From positions 124,001 through 188,000 of the forward strand of contig JAEZTQ010000011.1 of assembly GCA_023443625.1 (NCBI GenBank): DNA of 64,000 bases, read 5' to 3'. The DNA is from Bacillota bacterium. GTDB lineage: Bacteria; Bacillota_A; Clostridia; Lachnospirales; Lachnospiraceae. The translations under genes were made by a program, and so were the position numbers. Each line of letters begins with the position of its first letter. Position 1 is the first letter of the stretch. The notes beneath the pieces are model-generated. The model did not search any database. It saw nothing but the letters and a program-made list of their open reading frames with translations, and was not told the origin of the DNA. Of this stretch, positions 60,197 to 64,000 are shown one piece after another.

Positions 60197-61678
60197 ATGA
60201 AAAGATTACTTAATAAAATGTTAGTTTTTACTATACTACTCTTTGTAGTATTTCTATTTCAATCAAGTCCCGTGAGAGCAGATATTATAAGCTCGACAAG
60301 TATAACACTTGATAATTACACTAAATCTATTGCTTTTGATTTTATAATGCCAAAGGATGGAACAGTCAAAATTAATATTAAGGTGAAGGACTTGGAGAAA
60401 GTTCCAGGGGCATTAAACTTTGCGCTTCAGACAGATTATTCTAATACATCTACAAGAATTACAGAGGTTTCTGGTATTACTAGTACAGAGGGAGTAACTG
60501 ATTTGGAAGTAGACTTAGATAAGGGAGAGTATTATCTATATTATGAACTGAATGATCCTTCAGATAGTGAATTATTTGTACATTGTGAAGTTGAAATGCT
60601 TCCATCTATAGCTGTTAATGTATCAAAATTGACTACACATAACTTATCTTCACTTGAAGATATTTCTTTAGAAGGCTATGAAGAGTTACAATTTGGTGAC
60701 GGAGATACTAAGCTTATATTGCCTTTTACTGTTAAACAAGCAGGAGGTTTAATTATTTCTATTGCTGATAAATCTGGAAATTATCAAAGTGTAACTGCAC
60801 GCATCTATGAAGATGAGAAATGCAAGAAACCAGTTGGAAATAGTTTTAGTGCATATAGTCTTTATAATACGGTTAATATAGTAAGATCATTACCTAAGAA
60901 AGGAACCTATTATATTAAATTAAACCTGGATGAAAGTGATCCAGGTATCACTTCTTTTAAAATTAAATTACATACCATCAGTAACACCTCAAGAACATTA
61001 GCTCATAACAGCACAACTGTAGCCTATCAAGATAAGGAAGGAACTAAAATTACATATAAAATAGTAGTAAAAAATACTAGCCATATAGCTTTGACCCTTA
61101 AAACATACAATGATTCAGAAAAAGAAACAGCGAGTTTTCAGTTGCTAGATAGTAAAAAGAAAAAAATTTCTAAGAATAGTATAATGGGTCGTAAAGCTAA
61201 AAAGGATGGTAGTTACTTAAATATACAAAAAACATATACAGTAAATAAGGGTACATATTACATTCAGGTGGATACTAATTCTGGTGTATACCAATTAAAT
61301 AATATTGTTAAAAAAGCAGTTGGACAAGCGGGTAATAGTAAAGCAAAGGCAAAGCTTATTAAAATAGGCGGTAAATCAGTAGAAGGATATTTGACTGCTT
61401 TCGATAAAACAACTAAGGCTGAATGGTACAAATTTACTGTATCAAAGAATCAATCTGTTTTATTAAATTTAGTGTATTTTTTAGATGGTGCGTTTAAATA
61501 CTCAATACTCGATTCAAAGGGTAAGGAGATTTGGAGCAATGATAATTCGCAAATAGAAGAGGGTGTAATTAATACAATGTATGGCTTTAAATTTACCAAA
61601 GGAACGTATTATATTAAGATTAATAAAGCTAATAGCACTAGCTCCTGTACATATATATTATCATTGTATGAGTTATAG
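60197..61678 (+). CDS. Secreted protein with tandem PPC-like domains
   Basis: The 493-residue protein has a signal peptide (MKRLLNKMLVFTILLFVVFL, cleavage probably after PVRA near residue 29). The mature part consists of three or four beta-sandwich repeats, each with a closing motif such as GEYYLYYEL, GTYYIKLNL, GTYYIQVDT and GTYYIKINKA. This is the bacterial pre-peptidase C-terminal (PPC) pattern. There is no anchor and no peptidase. GGAGAAAAAAG precedes ATG. It is probably an extracellular binding protein. Confidence 0.8.
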   Translation: MKRLLNKMLVFTILLFVVFLFQSSPVRADIISSTSITLDNYTKSIAFDFIMPKDGTVKINIKVKDLEKVPGALNFALQTDYSNTSTRITEVSGITSTEGVTDLEVDLDKGEYYLYYELNDPSDSELFVHCEVEMLPSIAVNVSKLTTHNLSSLEDISLEGYEELQFGDGDTKLILPFTVKQAGGLIISIADKSGNYQSVTARIYEDEKCKKPVGNSFSAYSLYNTVNIVRSLPKKGTYYIKLNLDESDPGITSFKIKLHTISNTSRTLAHNSTTVAYQDKEGTKITYKIVVKNTSHIALTLKTYNDSEKETASFQLLDSKKKKISKNSIMGRKAKKDGSYLNIQKTYTVNKGTYYIQVDTNSGVYQLNNIVKKAVGQAGNSKAKAKLIKIGGKSVEGYLTAFDKTTKAEWYKFTVSKNQSVLLNLVYFLDGAFKYSILDSKGKEIWSNDNSQIEEGVINTMYGFKFTKGTYYIKINKANSTSSCTYILSLYEL

Positions 61679-61765
61679 ATTGCTAATATTCAACATCATA
61701 TCTATAAGGGATTCATAAGAGTGAATTGATAATACAACGTATGATGTATAGAAGGAAATAAATAT

Positions 61766-61812
61766 GGGGCGCTGCAAATTGGAGTGAAAAGTTTGCACAT
61801 GCCCCTTTTTTA
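61766..61812 (+). terminator. Terminator after the PPC protein
   Basis: GGGGC (61766-61770) and GCAAA pair with TTTGC and GCCCC (61801-61805), followed by six T residues. Confidence 0.85.
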
Positions 61813-61966
61813 AAAAGTAAGCCATATATATTATGGTAAAATATGGACTATTGTTGTATAATAGAATAGAAAAAAGTTGAATTTTCTGGAATAATATATT
61901 TATGGTTCTTATCTAAAATCTTATCCCCTGATTTTTGAATTGTTGTGCTTAGATTGGAGGTAATGA

Positions 61967-64000
61967 ATGATAGAATTTCAAAAGCTTAAAAAAATATTAT
62001 TATTTTTTAGTGTGTTTTTTGTCTTCCACCTTTTTAATGATTTTGAGGTAATGGCGGAAGATATAAGTGAAGAAATTAACGTATTAATCCTTAACTCCTA
62101 TCATCAGGGGTTTGCCTGGACAAGTGGGGAGACAGAGGGTATCATTGATACTCTTACAGCTTCCCGTAGAAATATCAATCTTAGTGTGGAATATATGGAT
62201 TGGAAGAAGTACCCAGGCAATGCAAATCTAGAGTATATTTATGAATATTTAAAATATAAATATCATAATAAAGAGATTTTTGATTTAATAATTACAACAG
62301 ATGATATCGCCTTGGAATTTGCTTTAATGAACAGAAATAAGTTGTTTTCTGATGCACCTATTGTATTTTGTGGTGTTAATAAAGAGGGTGCTGATGCTCT
62401 AACAAAGGGTTATGACCGAGTTACTGGTGTGATTGAAGTGATCGATGCAACACAAACCATAGAATTAGCACAGCATATCAATCAAGATTTAAAAAATATA
62501 TATCTTCTTTATGATAATACGGAAAGCGGACGAACCACTGGGCAACTTATCTTAGAACAAGCAAAAATCAATCATCCAGATCTTAACCTCTATCCCCTTA
62601 ACAATATGCCCTATGGGGACATTATCAATACAGTTAAGAACTTAGATCAAGATAGTATAGTCTTAGCGTCTACCTACAGCAGGGATGTTAATGGACGAAT
62701 TATTGATATGAATTATGCCATGAGTGATATCAGTGCTCAATGTAGCACACCAGTTTATGCTATATATGATTTTAGCTTAGATACTGGAATAATAGGCGGA
62801 GTTATGCTAAGTGGCAGGATACAGGGAGAGAATGCTGCCTTATTAGCTCTGGGTATTTTAGATGGTGAAATTTCAGAGAATAGTCAATTTTTAACACAGG
62901 ATTCTATGCGTGTGGTAGTGGATTATGAACAACTGTTGCGTTTTAATATTCCAGTTAAAAGATTACCAAAGGATATTGAAATTATCAATAAGCCATTCTC
63001 CTTTTATGAAACCTATAAGTCCATGATATTAACAGTGATTGCTATAATAAGCATCCTAATAATATTTATCACCTTTTTGATAATATATATAAGTCGTATC
63101 AAGCGTATGAAAAAAGAATTATCTGATAGTCATGAGGAGCTTACTCAGCTTTATGAAGAGCTGGCTGCTTCTGATGAAGAGATGAGAAATCAATATGAAG
63201 AAATACTGACAATAAATGAAAAAATAAGATTAGGTGAAGAAAAATTATCTTATCTCGCATATCATGATACCTTAACAGGATTACCAAATAAGCTATCCTT
63301 ATTTGAGGCATCCCGAAGAATATTTGTCCCTAAGAATGGTGTTGTTGCGCTACTATATATTGATATAGATAATTTTAAAAATGTCAATGATACATTAGGG
63401 CATGCCTATGGTGATATTCTTGTTAAGAAAGTAGGCGAAAGACTGAAAGCCTTCTTTAAGGATAATGATTTCATATATCGTTTGGGCGGAGATGAGTATG
63501 TTATTATATTACCATATGTTACTACTAGTGATGACGTTGTGATAATAGTTAAGAAGCTGATAGATGATTTTTCTACAGAATTTGATTTGAGCGGAAGCTT
63601 GATGCAAATCAGCCTTAGCATCGGAATTGCATTGTATCCGGAACATGGAACTGTTATTGATCAGCTGCTAAAATATGCGGATATTGCCATGTATCGAGTG
63701 AAAAATACGGGTAAAAAGAATTATTTCTTATATAATCATAGCTTAAATGAGCTTTTTGTTGAACAGATTAATATTGAGAAATGCATGCCGAAGGCCCTTG
63801 AAAATGGGGAATTTGAATTATATTATCAACCCCAGGTGGATATTAGAACGAATAAGATAACTGGCTTTGAAGCCTTACTGCGTTGGCATAGCAGCGAATT
63901 TGGCGAAGTATCTCCTATGAAATTTATCAGGATAGCTGAGGATAGCAGATTTATTGTTATTTTAGGAAAATGGGTATTATCACAAGCCTGTAATTTTATT
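61967..64000 (+). CDS. Membrane GGDEF-EAL protein with ABC-substrate-binding-like sensor (C-terminus outside window)
   Basis: ATG 61967 follows TTGGAGG (the nearby ATG 61963 reads only eight codons). The frame is open to the window end, 678 residues so far. A signal-like helix (residues 10-30) precedes a periplasmic ABC_sub_bind-type domain (EINVLILNSYHQGFAWTSGE, then VTGVIEVIDATQTIELAQHI). A transmembrane helix is near 351-376, with a coiled coil to about 420. The GGDEF domain has YIDIDNFKNVNDTLGHAYGD and RLGGDEYVII (GGDEY near 507-511). An EAL domain has begun by 600 (YYQPQVDI, then FEALLRWH) and is cut at the edge. It should make or break c-di-GMP in response to a small extracellular ligand. 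Confidence 0.9.
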   Translation, partial: MIEFQKLKKILLFFSVFFVFHLFNDFEVMAEDISEEINVLILNSYHQGFAWTSGETEGIIDTLTASRRNINLSVEYMDWKKYPGNANLEYIYEYLKYKYHNKEIFDLIITTDDIALEFALMNRNKLFSDAPIVFCGVNKEGADALTKGYDRVTGVIEVIDATQTIELAQHINQDLKNIYLLYDNTESGRTTGQLILEQAKINHPDLNLYPLNNMPYGDIINTVKNLDQDSIVLASTYSRDVNGRIIDMNYAMSDISAQCSTPVYAIYDFSLDTGIIGGVMLSGRIQGENAALLALGILDGEISENSQFLTQDSMRVVVDYEQLLRFNIPVKRLPKDIEIINKPFSFYETYKSMILTVIAIISILIIFITFLIIYISRIKRMKKELSDSHEELTQLYEELAASDEEMRNQYEEILTINEKIRLGEEKLSYLAYHDTLTGLPNKLSLFEASRRIFVPKNGVVALLYIDIDNFKNVNDTLGHAYGDILVKKVGERLKAFFKDNDFIYRLGGDEYVIILPYVTTSDDVVIIVKKLIDDFSTEFDLSGSLMQISLSIGIALYPEHGTVIDQLLKYADIAMYRVKNTGKKNYFLYNHSLNELFVEQINIEKCMPKALENGEFELYYQPQVDIRTNKITGFEALLRWHSSEFGEVSPMKFIRIAEDSRFIVILGKWVLSQACNFI

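Overview
The window looks like a chromosomal segment of a low-GC, Gram-positive anaerobe of the Clostridia, most like the Lachnospiraceae (Clostridium cluster XIVa). This is inferred from the AT-rich sequence, strong GGAGG ribosome binding sites, the FabT/FabK-type fatty acid cluster, a type III glutamine synthetase, and DUF1540, YtvI-like and DUF624 proteins. No 16S rRNA gene is present to fix the taxon.

Positions 1-19,434 form an accessory island built beside a tRNA-Gly(GCC) gene (19363-19434, minus strand). At least eight partial copies of the tRNA 3' end lie downstream of it, all in the same orientation (near 2525, 4886, 6605, 8825, 12250, 14356, 18951 and 19158). They cut the island into small modules. 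Each module has recognisable ends: a hairpin or terminator flush against the att copy on one side, and an AAATACTGA-type motif plus paired short repeats on the other. Most modules carry one to three cargo genes, mostly on the minus strand, and several carry tyrosine-recombinase debris. Cargo includes an APH-like kinase behind an attenuator-like leader, a 2H-like protein, two lipoprotein or anchored proteins, an ECF sigma/anti-sigma pair, a DUF1905-C39 peptidase fusion, a CPBP protease with an XRE regulator, a GNAT acetyltransferase, an XRE/DUF6442 pair, a DUF6434-like protein, a DUF3784 protein, a nucleotidyltransferase and a RidA-like protein. The best-preserved integrase (17807-18886) has an in-frame TGA. 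Two gene-free units of about 206 bp lie nearest the tRNA.

Positions 19,564-35,767 are ordinary chromosome: a nitroreductase with an AraC regulator, a divergent heterodimeric ABC exporter, mutY, an SH3 lipoprotein, a LysR regulator divergent from leuBCD, a LysM protein with internal repeats, a DUF1540 protein, a YtvI/AI-2E-type membrane protein, and a Pit phosphate transporter with its DUF47 partner.

Positions 36,278-46,816 hold amino-acid and nitrogen metabolism: ilvD, ilvB, a serC-serA-DUF1015 cluster behind a consensus promoter, a DUF624 protein and glnN behind a terminator-like leader. Positions 47,087-57,097 are one fatty-acid operon (fabT-fabH-acpP-fabK-fabD-fabG-fabF-accB-fabZ-accC-accD-accA). 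It starts from a consensus promoter that overlaps a FabT-like palindrome. The last part holds a papain-fold protein, an ABC-F ATPase with a degenerate second ATP site, a secreted PPC-like protein, and a membrane GGDEF-EAL protein with a periplasmic-binding-like sensor that runs off the end. A dispersed palindromic repeat of about 120 bp occurs in several intergenic regions.
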